This document shows positions 1 through 9,810 of a stretch of DNA of 64,000 nucleotides, piece by piece. Position 1 is the stretch's first letter; each line of letters begins with the position of its first letter. The stretch comes from Erythrobacter rubeus (GTDB lineage Bacteria > Pseudomonadota > Alphaproteobacteria > Sphingomonadales > Sphingomonadaceae). A model generated the notes under the pieces. It was not told where the DNA came from and searched no databases. It was given only the letters and a program-made list of their open reading frames with translations. Made by a program: the position numbers and the translations under genes. Where the stretch lies: positions 602,457 to 666,456 of the forward strand of contig NZ_JACXLC010000001.1 in NCBI RefSeq assembly GCF_014705715.1, read 5' to 3'.

Positions 1-3000
1 ACCGAGAACAACCTCCTGTTCCCGATCGCCTACACCGTGACCGACGGCGACACCGATACCGCGACTGGATCGCTGGTGATCAATGTCGACGACGATACGC
101 CGGTTGCGACCGATGACGGCATTATCGCGACGGTCGACGATAACGACAGCGGCGTTAACATCGGCAATGTCACAGACATCACCGCGAATGACAGCTACGG
201 TGCAGACGGTGTCGGCACCCCTGCAGTCACGATCGCAGTCGGCAGCCTGGGCGGAACAGTCACGATCGATGGCAGCGGTAACCTGCTCTACACCTCGGCA
301 ACGGACATCACCGCGCCCTTCACCGACCAGGTGGAAACCTTCACCTACACCATCACCGATGGTGACGGTGACACCACCACGGCAACCTTCCAGGTGCGTA
401 TCACCGACGAAGGCCCCTCGATCGACGCCGATGCGGCGACCGTTACGGTCGATGAAGAAGGCCTCGGCGGGATCGCCGGTAACGGCGATAGCTCGGGCGA
501 CGTCGCTGGCGAAGCGACGGTACAGACCGGTAACCTCTCGGGTATCGATTTCGGGACCGACGGCCCCGGCTCGATCACGCTGACCGCGGTTACCGACACC
601 GGCTTGACGACGCTCGCAGGAAACGCAGTCGAAACCGTGTGGGATGCGACTACGCGCACGCTCACTGGTCAAGACGCAGTCACCGGCGAAGACGTGTTCA
701 CGCTCGTGATCAATGATGTTGCGACGGGTGCGTACACCTTCACCCTGCTGGCTCCGATCAACCACCCTGATGGCACCAGCGAAGACGACCAGTCTTTCTC
801 CGTTGGCGTAATCGTCAGCGACGCCGAAGGCGACACTGCCAATGGATCGATCAGCATCACGATCGACGATGACAGTCCGCTCGCCGCGATCGACGCCTCG
901 GGTCTCAGCGTTTCGCATGACGAGACGCCCGGCATTGACGGTGAAGCGCAAGACGTGGCCGGTCCGATTGCCGCATTCGCCGTTGTGACCAACACAGGCG
1001 ATGATCCCGATGTGGCAGGCACGGTCATCGGCTATGCTCAGGACATCAACGGTCTGGCATTTACTGGCACCAATTTCGGCGCTGACGGACCCGGCACTGT
1101 CTCCTTCTCGCTCGACGTGTCGAGCGCGGGTGTGGAATCGGGTCTCAACACCACGGATGGCACGGATATCGTTCTATTCAAGGAAGGCGATGTCGTTGTT
1201 GGCCGCGTGGGCGACCAGTCCGGTAAGGCAGCTTTCGCCGTCGCTGTGAACAGCGCCACCGGCGCGGTCAGCCTGGTGCAGTATCTCTCCATTGAACATC
1301 CGACAGGCGGAGCCTCCAGCCCGGACGAAACCGTTTCCATAGCGAGCGGTGCGCTGGTCGCATCGGTCACCGCGACCGATGCCGATGGCGACAGCTCGAC
1401 CGCCTCGACGGCAATCGGCGGCCTCATCTCGTTCCAGGACGATGCGCCGACGCTCATTGCACCAATCGATGACGAAACCGCCGCGAACGATGCGGACGCA
1501 GCTCCGTTGACCGGATCGCTGAATATCGATTTCGGTGCGGATGGTCCCGGCACTGTCGAGACCATTTCGGCCGACGTGACCGGGCTGACTGTGGGCGGGC
1601 AACCGCTGACAACTGTACAGAACGGCAACGTGCTGACCGCATTTGTTGACAGCGACGGTAGCGGCACATTCAATGCCGGTGATACCGAAGTCTTTACGAT
1701 CACGGTCGATCCCGATGCTGGTTCGTCCGGCGAATATGAGTTCGACCTTATCGTACCGCTCGATGGTGAAGTGACCGTTGTCGATATCGGCAGCGACGGT
1801 GCATTCGGTTCCGGACCGGCACTCAGCCGAATAGTTTCGCAGGACAGCACAGGTGATGAGCTGGTATTCGTCACCGGCTGGGAGCCGAACGGCAATGGCG
1901 GTCTGCTTACACCCGCCGAACTGGCAGCGTGGAAGGCTGGAGGAATTCCTGACCTCGATCAAGTTGCTGGAGTGAACGGTTCGAATGCCGGGTTCGGCAT
2001 CAACAGCAATAACTTCGACCAGGGTCAGTTCATGCGCTTCGACCTTGGCGCGCTCGATGATTATGACGGTCCGGGCGACTACAGCCCTCCGGGTGGAACC
2101 AATCTGCTCAACGCCACCTTCATCAGCTTCTCGATGAAGAACTTCGGTCAAGGCGACAACGTAGAATACGTTGCCCACTTTACCGACGGGACGACCCAGT
2201 CGATTACGAAAGTGGGATCAGGCAACAATTCGACGGAGACGGTGACGATCACCGCGCCTCCAGGAGAATTCGTGGCCTTTGTCGATGTTTACAGTGTCTC
2301 CGGCGCTGTGAAACTGAACATCGCTGAGGTTGGTGCTACTGAAACCAATGTCGATTTCGACCTGCCTGTTTCCGTTACGCTGGCGGACGGTGATGGCGAC
2401 ACGGTCTCGGACGACTTCGTCATCAACATCGTCGATGATGCGCCTGATGCGCAGGACGATCTCACCACCACGACTGTTGTCGATCAGGACATCAATGCGG
2501 CTTTCGTTCTTGATTTCAGCGGCTCGCTGAATTCGAACGAGCTGAACCTCCAGCTTGAGGCCGTCAAAGATGCTGCATTCCAGCTCTTCGAAAACACGAC
2601 TGGGGATGTGACGCTCACTTTGGTGACCTTCTCGGGCGATCAGACCGGCGTTGCCGATGCGATTGCGCAGGGCAATTTCACAGATTTCGCCAGCTTCGCT
2701 CAAGCGCTGGATGGCCTTAATAACCAGCTCGGCGGTGACCGCGTTCAAGACGCTTTCACCAACTTCAGCGCTGGTATCGATCTAACAATCGATGAATTCG
2801 GAGCGGTCATTGCTGCCAATCCGGACGCCAACAACCAGGTGTTCTTCCTGAGCGACGGTAACCCCAATCGCGATACCGGCACGAACAACGCGCTGAGCGA
2901 TACGGTTGCTGCCGATTGGCAGGCATTCGTCAACGCTAACGATGTTAACGTAACGTCGGTCGGCGTCGGCGGCGGCATTAGCGTCGGTCCGCTTCAGGAC

Positions 3001-5475
3001 ATCGATGTGGACGGCGAAGGTGCTCCGGTTCTCGCCGCGGACTTCGCGGATCTCGTTGATACCCTGATCGAAGTCGTCGTCCCCGAGATTTCCGGCAATG
3101 TGCTCTCTAACGACACACCGGCAGCGAACGGCATCGAAGTTACTGCGATCGTGGTGAACGGCGTGACCTTTGCCTTCGATGGTATGGGCACGATCACGCC
3201 AAGCTCAGGCGGTTCGATTTCTGGCACGAGCTTTACAGCGACGACTGTGTTTGGCGGTGAGCTGACATTCGACTTCGCGGATGGAAGCTTTACCTATCAG
3301 CCGCCGCAGACATCTGTCGCGGAAGTCGAAAACTTCCAGTATTTTGTGACCGATAATGACGGTGATATCGACAGTGCTATCCTGCGGATCGATATCGAAG
3401 CAGTGTCGGAAAACAACAATCTCACGCGAAACGATACGGTCATCACCAACGCTGGATCGCCTGTCACGATCGATCAGGCATGGCTCCAAGCCAACGATGA
3501 TCCGTCGACGTCGATCACCGGCATCGGAACCGTTACCGACGCAACCGGTGTGGCTTTGTCTGGCGGGGACGTGATCTTCACCGACAATGACAGTGACGGC
3601 GGAAGCTTCGTCTACACCTCCAACGCCGATAACGCATTTGTGACGGTCAACCGCGCGCAGTCCGGCCAAAACCAGCTGGACGGGACGAGCGAGGACGACA
3701 TTCTCATCGGCCGCTCGAGCAACGACACCTTGGTTGGCGGGGATGGTGCAGACATTCTCGTGGGCAATGGCGGTTCGGACCAGTTCTTCCTGCGCGATGG
3801 GGACTCGTTCGCTGTAGTCGGTGGATCGGGCGATGCGGGCACGGTGTCGGGTTTCGACGTGATCGTCGACTTCGATCTCGCGAACGACCGGCTGAACTTC
3901 GACGGTCTGACGGTGCAGGCGGCTCAGGGCGCTAGCTTTGACGGAACCGACTCGACCCTGACGATCAACGGTGCGACCATCAAATCGCACTCGGTGGTCG
4001 ATGGTATCATCAGCTTCGATGACAGCGACACATTCAGCAACGCGCTGACGCTGTCGAGCGAGAGCGATGTCGCGGCGGTCGTCGATTACCTGCAGAACAA
4101 CGACATCGGTAACAACAATTCTGTCGTCGCCTTCGCCGTAGGAAGCGATACCTTCGTATACTATCAGGACAATGCGACGGCGACCCCGACGCAGGATTCC
4201 CTGGTCCAGCTGCAAGGCGTGACCGTCACGAACTTCAATACGCTCATCAGCGGGACCACGATCGATCCGGTAGTGCTCGATCTCGATGGCGATGGGACCG
4301 AGTTCCTCGGCCTTGAGGCCGGTGTCAGCTACGATTTCGACGGTGACGGTGCTGCCGAAGCTACCAGCTGGGTCGGCGCGGATGATGCAATTCTCGCTTT
4401 CGACGCCAACGGCGACGGGAAAGTGACCGATGCTTCCGAATTCGTATTCGGCGGCAACGGTGTCACCGATCTCGAAGCGATCGCAGCTCGGTTCGACACG
4501 AACCAGGACGGCGTGCTCGATGGTTCCGACGATGCGTTTGCTGAGTTCGGGATTTGGCAGGACGCTGACAGCGACGGTGTGGCCGATGAAGGTGAATTCA
4601 CCTCTCTGCTGGATGCCGGCATCACGTCTATCGGACTGGTTTCCGATGGCAATGAGAGCAGCGCACATGATGGCGATGTCTTCATCCACGGCAAATCGGC
4701 GTTCACCTTCGCGAACGGGCAGCAAGGCGAAGTGGCGGACACCACGTTCGTCGCTGAACGCCAGTCGCGCACTCAGGAGCACGCTCTGGCAGCAGCTGCA
4801 GCTTCGGCGGTGCTCGTGACAACCGAATACTCGGTCGAGCGCGATCCGATCGAAGCTGTGGACCTTGCGTCTTTCGAAGGGCTGGAAACTGTCGACCCAG
4901 TGCCCACGGTGACAAACCAGGCTTCCGACACTTCGGTGGACTCCGAAGAGTTGCTCGCTGCGCCAGACGCTTCTGACGATGCTGCGCCAAGCGATAATGC
5001 AATGCGCAGCAATGAGGACGGGGCCGAGGGCGGTTCGAACGACCTCGCCATTAACGCCGATCAAGCGAGCGTTGAGCCGACTGAGCTTACAAGTGGCTCG
5101 AATGACACGGCGGTCTTCAATTTTGCGGAGACCGGCGATTCAAGCGGGACTGTGCAGATCGATCAGGCCATGGAAGCGCTGCTGGCGATGGAGGCAAATG
5201 CCGAAGTTGCCGGAGGGGACGATGGTTCAGGAGAAGGATTGGAAGAGGGCGCCGAAGCGGTTTTCGCCGACATGGCAATCGAAGCTGAATTCGAAAGTCT
5301 GATCGACGAATTAACCGAAGATTCGGATGCCGCCGGGTATCTTGCAGCGGAAACTGGCGCTGTGAATGGCGAGCTGCTCGACCAAGTCGTTGAAAGCTCG
5401 ATCACTTCCATGAAACCGATGGCAATGCCGGATTCGCATGCGGATGAAGCCGCTGCGAACGCCGTGCCAGCCTAA
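1..5475 (+). CDS. Giant type I-secreted RTX/VWA adhesin (LapA-like), 5' end outside window
   Basis: The reading frame is open from base 1, so the N-terminus lies upstream; about 1,824 residues are visible and none is cysteine, as is usual for type I secretion substrates. The first ~2,450 bases encode repeated T1SS-143/VCBS-like modules, marked by recurring FGxDGPG motifs (near 550, 1078, 1531) and DDxP junctions (near 85, 862, 1438, 2435). A von Willebrand factor A domain follows (about 2490-3090) with a MIDAS motif DFSGS at 2512-2526. RTX-type nonapeptide calcium repeats lie at 3676-3810. EF-hand-like loops follow (about 4279-4300, 4402-4440, 4495-4530, 4561-4599), then an alanine-rich and strongly acidic tail of about 230 residues. 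Inference: a surface adhesin exported by the transporter encoded downstream. Its N-terminal retention module and any LapG cleavage site would be outside the window. Confidence 0.88.
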   Translation, partial: TENNLLFPIAYTVTDGDTDTATGSLVINVDDDTPVATDDGIIATVDDNDSGVNIGNVTDITANDSYGADGVGTPAVTIAVGSLGGTVTIDGSGNLLYTSATDITAPFTDQVETFTYTITDGDGDTTTATFQVRITDEGPSIDADAATVTVDEEGLGGIAGNGDSSGDVAGEATVQTGNLSGIDFGTDGPGSITLTAVTDTGLTTLAGNAVETVWDATTRTLTGQDAVTGEDVFTLVINDVATGAYTFTLLAPINHPDGTSEDDQSFSVGVIVSDAEGDTANGSISITIDDDSPLAAIDASGLSVSHDETPGIDGEAQDVAGPIAAFAVVTNTGDDPDVAGTVIGYAQDINGLAFTGTNFGADGPGTVSFSLDVSSAGVESGLNTTDGTDIVLFKEGDVVVGRVGDQSGKAAFAVAVNSATGAVSLVQYLSIEHPTGGASSPDETVSIASGALVASVTATDADGDSSTASTAIGGLISFQDDAPTLIAPIDDETAANDADAAPLTGSLNIDFGADGPGTVETISADVTGLTVGGQPLTTVQNGNVLTAFVDSDGSGTFNAGDTEVFTITVDPDAGSSGEYEFDLIVPLDGEVTVVDIGSDGAFGSGPALSRIVSQDSTGDELVFVTGWEPNGNGGLLTPAELAAWKAGGIPDLDQVAGVNGSNAGFGINSNNFDQGQFMRFDLGALDDYDGPGDYSPPGGTNLLNATFISFSMKNFGQGDNVEYVAHFTDGTTQSITKVGSGNNSTETVTITAPPGEFVAFVDVYSVSGAVKLNIAEVGATETNVDFDLPVSVTLADGDGDTVSDDFVINIVDDAPDAQDDLTTTTVVDQDINAAFVLDFSGSLNSNELNLQLEAVKDAAFQLFENTTGDVTLTLVTFSGDQTGVADAIAQGNFTDFASFAQALDGLNNQLGGDRVQDAFTNFSAGIDLTIDEFGAVIAANPDANNQVFFLSDGNPNRDTGTNNALSDTVAADWQAFVNANDVNVTSVGVGGGISVGPLQDIDVDGEGAPVLAADFADLVDTLIEVVVPEISGNVLSNDTPAANGIEVTAIVVNGVTFAFDGMGTITPSSGGSISGTSFTATTVFGGELTFDFADGSFTYQPPQTSVAEVENFQYFVTDNDGDIDSAILRIDIEAVSENNNLTRNDTVITNAGSPVTIDQAWLQANDDPSTSITGIGTVTDATGVALSGGDVIFTDNDSDGGSFVYTSNADNAFVTVNRAQSGQNQLDGTSEDDILIGRSSNDTLVGGDGADILVGNGGSDQFFLRDGDSFAVVGGSGDAGTVSGFDVIVDFDLANDRLNFDGLTVQAAQGASFDGTDSTLTINGATIKSHSVVDGIISFDDSDTFSNALTLSSESDVAAVVDYLQNNDIGNNNSVVAFAVGSDTFVYYQDNATATPTQDSLVQLQGVTVTNFNTLISGTTIDPVVLDLDGDGTEFLGLEAGVSYDFDGDGAAEATSWVGADDAILAFDANGDGKVTDASEFVFGGNGVTDLEAIAARFDTNQDGVLDGSDDAFAEFGIWQDADSDGVADEGEFTSLLDAGITSIGLVSDGNESSAHDGDVFIHGKSAFTFANGQQGEVADTTFVAERQSRTQEHALAAAAASAVLVTTEYSVERDPIEAVDLASFEGLETVDPVPTVTNQASDTSVDSEELLAAPDASDDAAPSDNAMRSNEDGAEGGSNDLAINADQASVEPTELTSGSNDTAVFNFAETGDSSGTVQIDQAMEALLAMEANAEVAGGDDGSGEGLEEGAEAVFADMAIEAEFESLIDELTEDSDAAGYLAAETGAVNGELLDQVVESSITSMKPMAMPDSHADEAAANAVPA

Positions 5476-5503
5476 AAGAATACAACCCGTGGGGGGAACT
5501 TAA

Positions 5504-6226
5504 ATGCGAATGAAGACCACCGTGATAAGTGCACTGGCCATTGTTGGTGCCGCGGTTCCTGCCTCGCTTTCGGCGCAGGAACTGAGCGCCGATCTGGCGA
5601 CCAATGACACCGATGAGCTGCGGGGCGCTGTTCAGACGCGTTACGACGCAGCATTGGCTGCTACCAATAATGTCGATGTGGTCGCCGCCAACGATCCGCG
5701 TTACCTTTGGGCCAATGAGGCCAAGGCGCAATGCGCGATTGCTCTCGGCTTTCTCAAATCGGATACGCGCGACGAGGCGAGCATCGCGAAGTGCGACTAT
5801 GCCTATGGCCTGATGACGCAGATCCCGCGCCGCCCGGTTGCCCCTCCGCCGCCTCCTCCTCCGCCACTACCGGCTCCAGAGGTGTGCACGGATCAGCAGC
5901 CCGGCATTGTGTTTTTCGGATTTGATTCCGCCGAGCCCATGGAAGGTGCGACCCAGACGATCCAGTTCCTCGCCGGAAATGCCGAAACCTGCGGATGGGA
6001 TTCGTTCCGCGTCGTCGGCCATGCGGACCGTGCCGGGAGCAACACATACAACGAAGCTCTTTCGCTACGCCGTGCGGAGGCCATCGCCGATTTGATGGTC
6101 GGTCTCGGTATCGATCGCAGCAGGATGTCAATCAGCGCCGAGGGTGAAACCAACCCTCGGGTCCCGACTGCCGATGGTATTCGAAGCCCGGAAAACCGCC
6201 GGGTCGAGATAACCGTATCGCGTTGA
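5504..6226 (+). CDS. OmpA-family peptidoglycan-binding protein in adhesin locus
   Basis: 240 residues. A signal peptide (about 1-24, ending SLSAQ) is followed by a ~85-residue domain with two cysteines (Cys77, Cys97) and a polyproline linker at residues 112-124. The C-terminal OmpA domain (about 130-240) carries GHADRAGS, NEALSLRRAEAI and NRRVEI; Asp175 and the Arg of NRRVEI are the family's usual peptidoglycan-contacting positions. There is no OmpA beta-barrel, so it probably tethers something to the cell wall from the outer membrane or periplasm. It begins 28 bases after the adhesin stop with a GGGGGGAA ribosome-binding site; a second in-frame ATG lies 6 bases downstream. A role in anchoring the adhesin or its export channel is inferred from position only. 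Confidence 0.88.
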   Translation: MRMKTTVISALAIVGAAVPASLSAQELSADLATNDTDELRGAVQTRYDAALAATNNVDVVAANDPRYLWANEAKAQCAIALGFLKSDTRDEASIAKCDYAYGLMTQIPRRPVAPPPPPPPPLPAPEVCTDQQPGIVFFGFDSAEPMEGATQTIQFLAGNAETCGWDSFRVVGHADRAGSNTYNEALSLRRAEAIADLMVGLGIDRSRMSISAEGETNPRVPTADGIRSPENRRVEITVSR

Positions 6227-6242
6227 GGTGAGGGAAGAAACA

Positions 6243-7643
6243 ATGAAAAAGCTCTTAGTTCCAGCCGTAATGGCCGCCATGCTCGCCAGCGCCGCTCCTG
6301 TTGCTTACGCTCAGGAAACGCAGGACGTGATTTCCATGCAGGCAGCGATCGACGCCGCCATGCGGGCCAATCCTGAAATCCTTCAGGCACAGTACAACAA
6401 GGAAGCGATCCAGTTCGAGCGCAAGCAGGCCGAAGGTCTGTTCGGCCCGCGGATCGATGTGGAGGCCTCTGCCGGCGTTCGCAGGCTCGAAAACACCACG
6501 CGCCGCAACCTCGGCATTGCCGACGACGAGCTCTTCCCGCTCGAAGCGGCCATTACCGGTGAATGGACCGCAATCGATTTCGGCCGGCGTCGCGGCGAAC
6601 TTTTGCGCCAGGCGGCGCGCGTCGATGGTGCATCGCTTCGGGTTCTGGAGCGTTCGGAGTTCATCGCGCTGCAGGTCTCGCGGCAATATCTCGACGTGCT
6701 GCTTCAGGAGCGCATCCAGGCAGCGGCAAGCGACAATCGCCGCTTCCACGAATTATTGGTTGGCGACCTCACGCAGGGCGTCGAGCAGGGCTCGATCAGC
6801 ATTGCCGATCAGCAGCAGGCCGAAGAACGCCTGCAGGCAGCGATCGTTCGCGAAGAGGAAGCGAACCGCGACGTCGTCGATGCGCAAATTCGTCTTCGAG
6901 CTCTGACCGGCCTGGATCTGTATTCCGCAACGATGCCGCCCGAGCTTTCCGCACAGGTTCCGACCGCCCTCGATCAGGCGATCGGTCAGGCTCGCATCCG
7001 GAACCCGCTGGTGCGCGAAGCGCAGGCGGATGTCGATGCGGCGAACGCACTTGTGAAATCCGCAGAGGGCGACCTCTACCCGACGATCGGTCTCGAAGTT
7101 CGCGGACGCATCGGTGACGATATCGATGGCTTCTCGGGCGAAACGAACGATGTGCAGGGCCGCGTCGTTTTCCGCTGGAACGTCTTCGATAGCGGTATCC
7201 GCCACGCGCGGGTTCAGGAAACGGTCCGTCAGTCGTCGATCGCTCGCTATGCGCTTCACCAGCGTCAGCGCGAAGCGGAAGAGGACGTGCGGTCCGCATG
7301 GAATGCTCTCGAAACGCAGGGCCGCGTGCTCACCGCGCTTGAGCGTCAGTCGACCGTCTCGGACGACCTGCTGCTTTCTTACCGCAGCCAGTTCAATATC
7401 GGACGGCGCTCGCTGCTCGACGTACTCGACGCGCAGAATACGCGTTTCAACACGCAGGTTCGCCTAGAAACGGCGCGTTTCTCGGAAACATTCGCGCGTT
7501 ACCAGATCCTGGCCGCGACGAATAACTTCCTCGACGCGCTTGGCGTTTCACCCGGTACAGGCGCGGGAGAGGAGGAGCGTGCCCGCTTCGATTACGGACC
7601 TCCGGTAGAGGCCGAACTGCAGCGGCGCGTATACCCCAAGTAA
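6243..7643 (+). CDS. TolC-family outer membrane efflux/secretion protein (LapE-like)
   Basis: 466 residues, a normal length for TolC-family trimeric outer membrane channels. The chosen ATG at 6243 begins a clear signal peptide (MKKLLVPAVMAAMLASAAPVAYAQ) and follows a GAGGTGAGGGA ribosome-binding stretch; an in-frame GTG at 6228 would add five residues. The mature protein shows the two long helical repeats of the OEP family, including the typical FNIGRRSLLDVLDAQN segment near the C-terminus. It lies between the OmpA-family gene and the ABC exporter gene, so it most likely supplies the outer membrane pore of the adhesin's type I secretion system (family knowledge plus context). Confidence 0.92.
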   Translation: MKKLLVPAVMAAMLASAAPVAYAQETQDVISMQAAIDAAMRANPEILQAQYNKEAIQFERKQAEGLFGPRIDVEASAGVRRLENTTRRNLGIADDELFPLEAAITGEWTAIDFGRRRGELLRQAARVDGASLRVLERSEFIALQVSRQYLDVLLQERIQAAASDNRRFHELLVGDLTQGVEQGSISIADQQQAEERLQAAIVREEEANRDVVDAQIRLRALTGLDLYSATMPPELSAQVPTALDQAIGQARIRNPLVREAQADVDAANALVKSAEGDLYPTIGLEVRGRIGDDIDGFSGETNDVQGRVVFRWNVFDSGIRHARVQETVRQSSIARYALHQRQREAEEDVRSAWNALETQGRVLTALERQSTVSDDLLLSYRSQFNIGRRSLLDVLDAQNTRFNTQVRLETARFSETFARYQILAATNNFLDALGVSPGTGAGEEERARFDYGPPVEAELQRRVYPK

Positions 7644-7668
7644 AGGGAAGCGCTGGTAGTGTTGACTG

Positions 7669-9810
7669 ATGACCAAGGTAGATGAACCATCGCTGGGCGT
7701 TGAAGTCGACAGCCTATCTCTGTGCGTAGCCGAACTGGCTGCACGCCACGCCAATGGCTTGTCGCCATCGGCTCTCGCCCAGCTGCCCAAAAAGGCGGAT
7801 GGGCGTTTGCCGTGGCACCAGGCGGACACGGCACTGGACTTGGCAGGTGTGCATTTCGATGCACGGCAAGGAGCCAAGCTGCCTCAGGCCGAGGCGATCT
7901 ATCCCGCGCTTGTGGAGCTAAAGGACGAACGGTTCGTGATCGTGCTCGACGCACGCGCGACCGATATGCTCGTTTGGTCTCCTGAAATCGCTCAGGAAAA
8001 CTGGGTTCCTTATGAAGACGTGGCCAGCGCCTATGCGGGCCGGCTCTATTCGGTGTTCAGCAATCCCGATGTCCAGCGCGAGGGGGAAGCCCCGTGGCAT
8101 GCAAAGGCGCGCGGGCATTGGTTCTGGAGCGAACTGCGCAAGGAACGACGGTCATTCTGGCCGGTGATCCTTGCTTCGCTCGTCATCAACCTGCTGGCGG
8201 TGGCGTTGCCGCTGTTCACGATGAACGTCTACGACCGCGTGATCCCAAACCGCGCGACCGAGACCCTATGGGTGCTCGGCGTAGGCGTGCTGCTGGTCTT
8301 CGCGCTGGAGTTTGCGCTGCGAAGAGGCCGGACGGCTGTACTCGATCAGATTTCGCGCCGGCTCGATCTCAAGCTTTCGCAGAAGATATTCGGCCGGTTG
8401 CTCGCAACTCCGCTGCAAGAGCGGCAAGGGCACACAGGTGCACTTGCGGCGCGCGTATCGGAATATGCGATTGTCCGCGATTTCTTCGCCTCGACGACCG
8501 TCGTGCTGGTCATCGACCTGCTGTTCCTGTTCGTATTCGTCGGCGTGATCGCCATTATCGGCGGGTGGCTCGCGCTGATCCCGCTCGTGATCATTGCCGC
8601 CATGATGGTTGCCGGCTTCGTGCTTCAGCGCAAGGTCACCGAAGCGGCCCAGGACGCACAGGCCGATTACGGGCTTCAGCAAACGCTTTTGGTGGAGTCC
8701 CTGGCGGGGATCGAAACGCTCAAGAGCATGGGCGGTGAGGGCGGTACGCTCGGCCGCTGGTATCGGCTAGCGGATGCCGGGGCGAATTCGCAGGAGAAGC
8801 TGCGCAATATCAATTCGGTGGCGGTCGGCCTCGCCCAGACATTCCAACAGCTGTCCACGGTCTCGCTCATCATCGGCGGCTATTACCTGTTCGCGGCGGG
8901 CTCGATATCGATGGGTGCCATCATCGCAATCGTGATGCTTGCCTCGCGTTCGCTTGCTCCTGCAGGGCAGATCGCGTTTCTGCTAACGCGCGGACGGCAG
9001 GCTACCGAAATGCTCAGCAGCATCGAACGCCTGTTCGAGGCCAGCGACGAGCGCAAGAAGGGCGGATCGCTGGCGCCGTCTTCGATCGTCAAGCCGCTGA
9101 TCCAGTTCAAGGATATGCGCTTCTCCTATCCAGAGAGCGGCCAGCCTGCGCTCGAGAACATCAATCTCGAGATCAAGCCGGGTGAGCGCATTGCAGTGGT
9201 TGGCCGCGTCGCTTCGGGCAAATCGACCTTCGGCAGGGTCCTTTGCGGCCTCTATGAGCCAAGCGAAGGCGCGATGCTGGTCAACGGCCTCGACGCAGCG
9301 CAGCACCGGCCGGACCAGCTTCGCGACACGCTGCGCTTCGTCGGCCAGGACGCCGACCTGTTCTCTGGATCGATCAGGGACAACATGTCGCTCGGACGGC
9401 GCGAGGCGACCGACCAGCGCATTCTCGATGCCCTGCGCGAGACTGGCGCGGACCAGTTCCTCGCACGCGATAGCGGCGGTTTCGATCGCCCGGTCGGTGA
9501 AGGCGGCAGGCGGCTGTCGGGCGGACAGCGCTCCTTCCTGTCGCTGGCACGCGCGCTCGTGACACCGTGCGAGCTGCTGTTCCTGGATGAGCCGACGGGC
9601 GCGATGGACAGCCAGACGGAAAAGCAATTTGTTGAACGATTGCGCACTTCTTTGTCCGAAAATCAGACACTGGTCATTGCGACGCACCGCCCGGCATTGT
9701 TCGCGCTGTGTGAGCGCATTATCGTTTTCAGCAATGGCCGCGTGGTTGCGGATGGCCCGATCAAGGAGGTCATCAAGTCAGCCGGGGCTAATCTGGATGG
9801 TCTGACGTAA
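7669..9810 (+). CDS. Type I secretion ABC transporter with degenerate C39-like domain (LapB-like)
   Basis: 713 residues. The N-terminal ~140 residues resemble the C39 peptidase-like domain of RTX exporters but have no clear catalytic Cys/His pair, so they would bind rather than cleave substrate. A six-helix transmembrane domain spans roughly 165-450. The ATPase domain has Walker A GRVASGKS (512-519), signature LSGGQ (616-620) and Walker B LLFLDE (636-641). This architecture matches the LapB/HlyB family of inner membrane exporters, which power one-step export of RTX adhesins. It ends by overlapping the next gene by one base (TAATG), indicating translational coupling. The substrate is probably the adhesin encoded at the left edge. 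Confidence 0.93.
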   Translation: MTKVDEPSLGVEVDSLSLCVAELAARHANGLSPSALAQLPKKADGRLPWHQADTALDLAGVHFDARQGAKLPQAEAIYPALVELKDERFVIVLDARATDMLVWSPEIAQENWVPYEDVASAYAGRLYSVFSNPDVQREGEAPWHAKARGHWFWSELRKERRSFWPVILASLVINLLAVALPLFTMNVYDRVIPNRATETLWVLGVGVLLVFALEFALRRGRTAVLDQISRRLDLKLSQKIFGRLLATPLQERQGHTGALAARVSEYAIVRDFFASTTVVLVIDLLFLFVFVGVIAIIGGWLALIPLVIIAAMMVAGFVLQRKVTEAAQDAQADYGLQQTLLVESLAGIETLKSMGGEGGTLGRWYRLADAGANSQEKLRNINSVAVGLAQTFQQLSTVSLIIGGYYLFAAGSISMGAIIAIVMLASRSLAPAGQIAFLLTRGRQATEMLSSIERLFEASDERKKGGSLAPSSIVKPLIQFKDMRFSYPESGQPALENINLEIKPGERIAVVGRVASGKSTFGRVLCGLYEPSEGAMLVNGLDAAQHRPDQLRDTLRFVGQDADLFSGSIRDNMSLGRREATDQRILDALRETGADQFLARDSGGFDRPVGEGGRRLSGGQRSFLSLARALVTPCELLFLDEPTGAMDSQTEKQFVERLRTSLSENQTLVIATHRPALFALCERIIVFSNGRVVADGPIKEVIKSAGANLDGLT

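Noticed and set aside
3205-5064. 619-codon open frame opposite the adhesin
   Set aside because: Biased codon use of an Asp/Gly/Thr-rich repeat protein creates long antisense frames; composition is Arg/Val/Ile-rich with no domain.
5493-5500. GGAAC near the OmpA-family start as an EcfG promoter
   Set aside because: It overlaps the ribosome-binding site four bases from the ATG, so it cannot be that gene's promoter.
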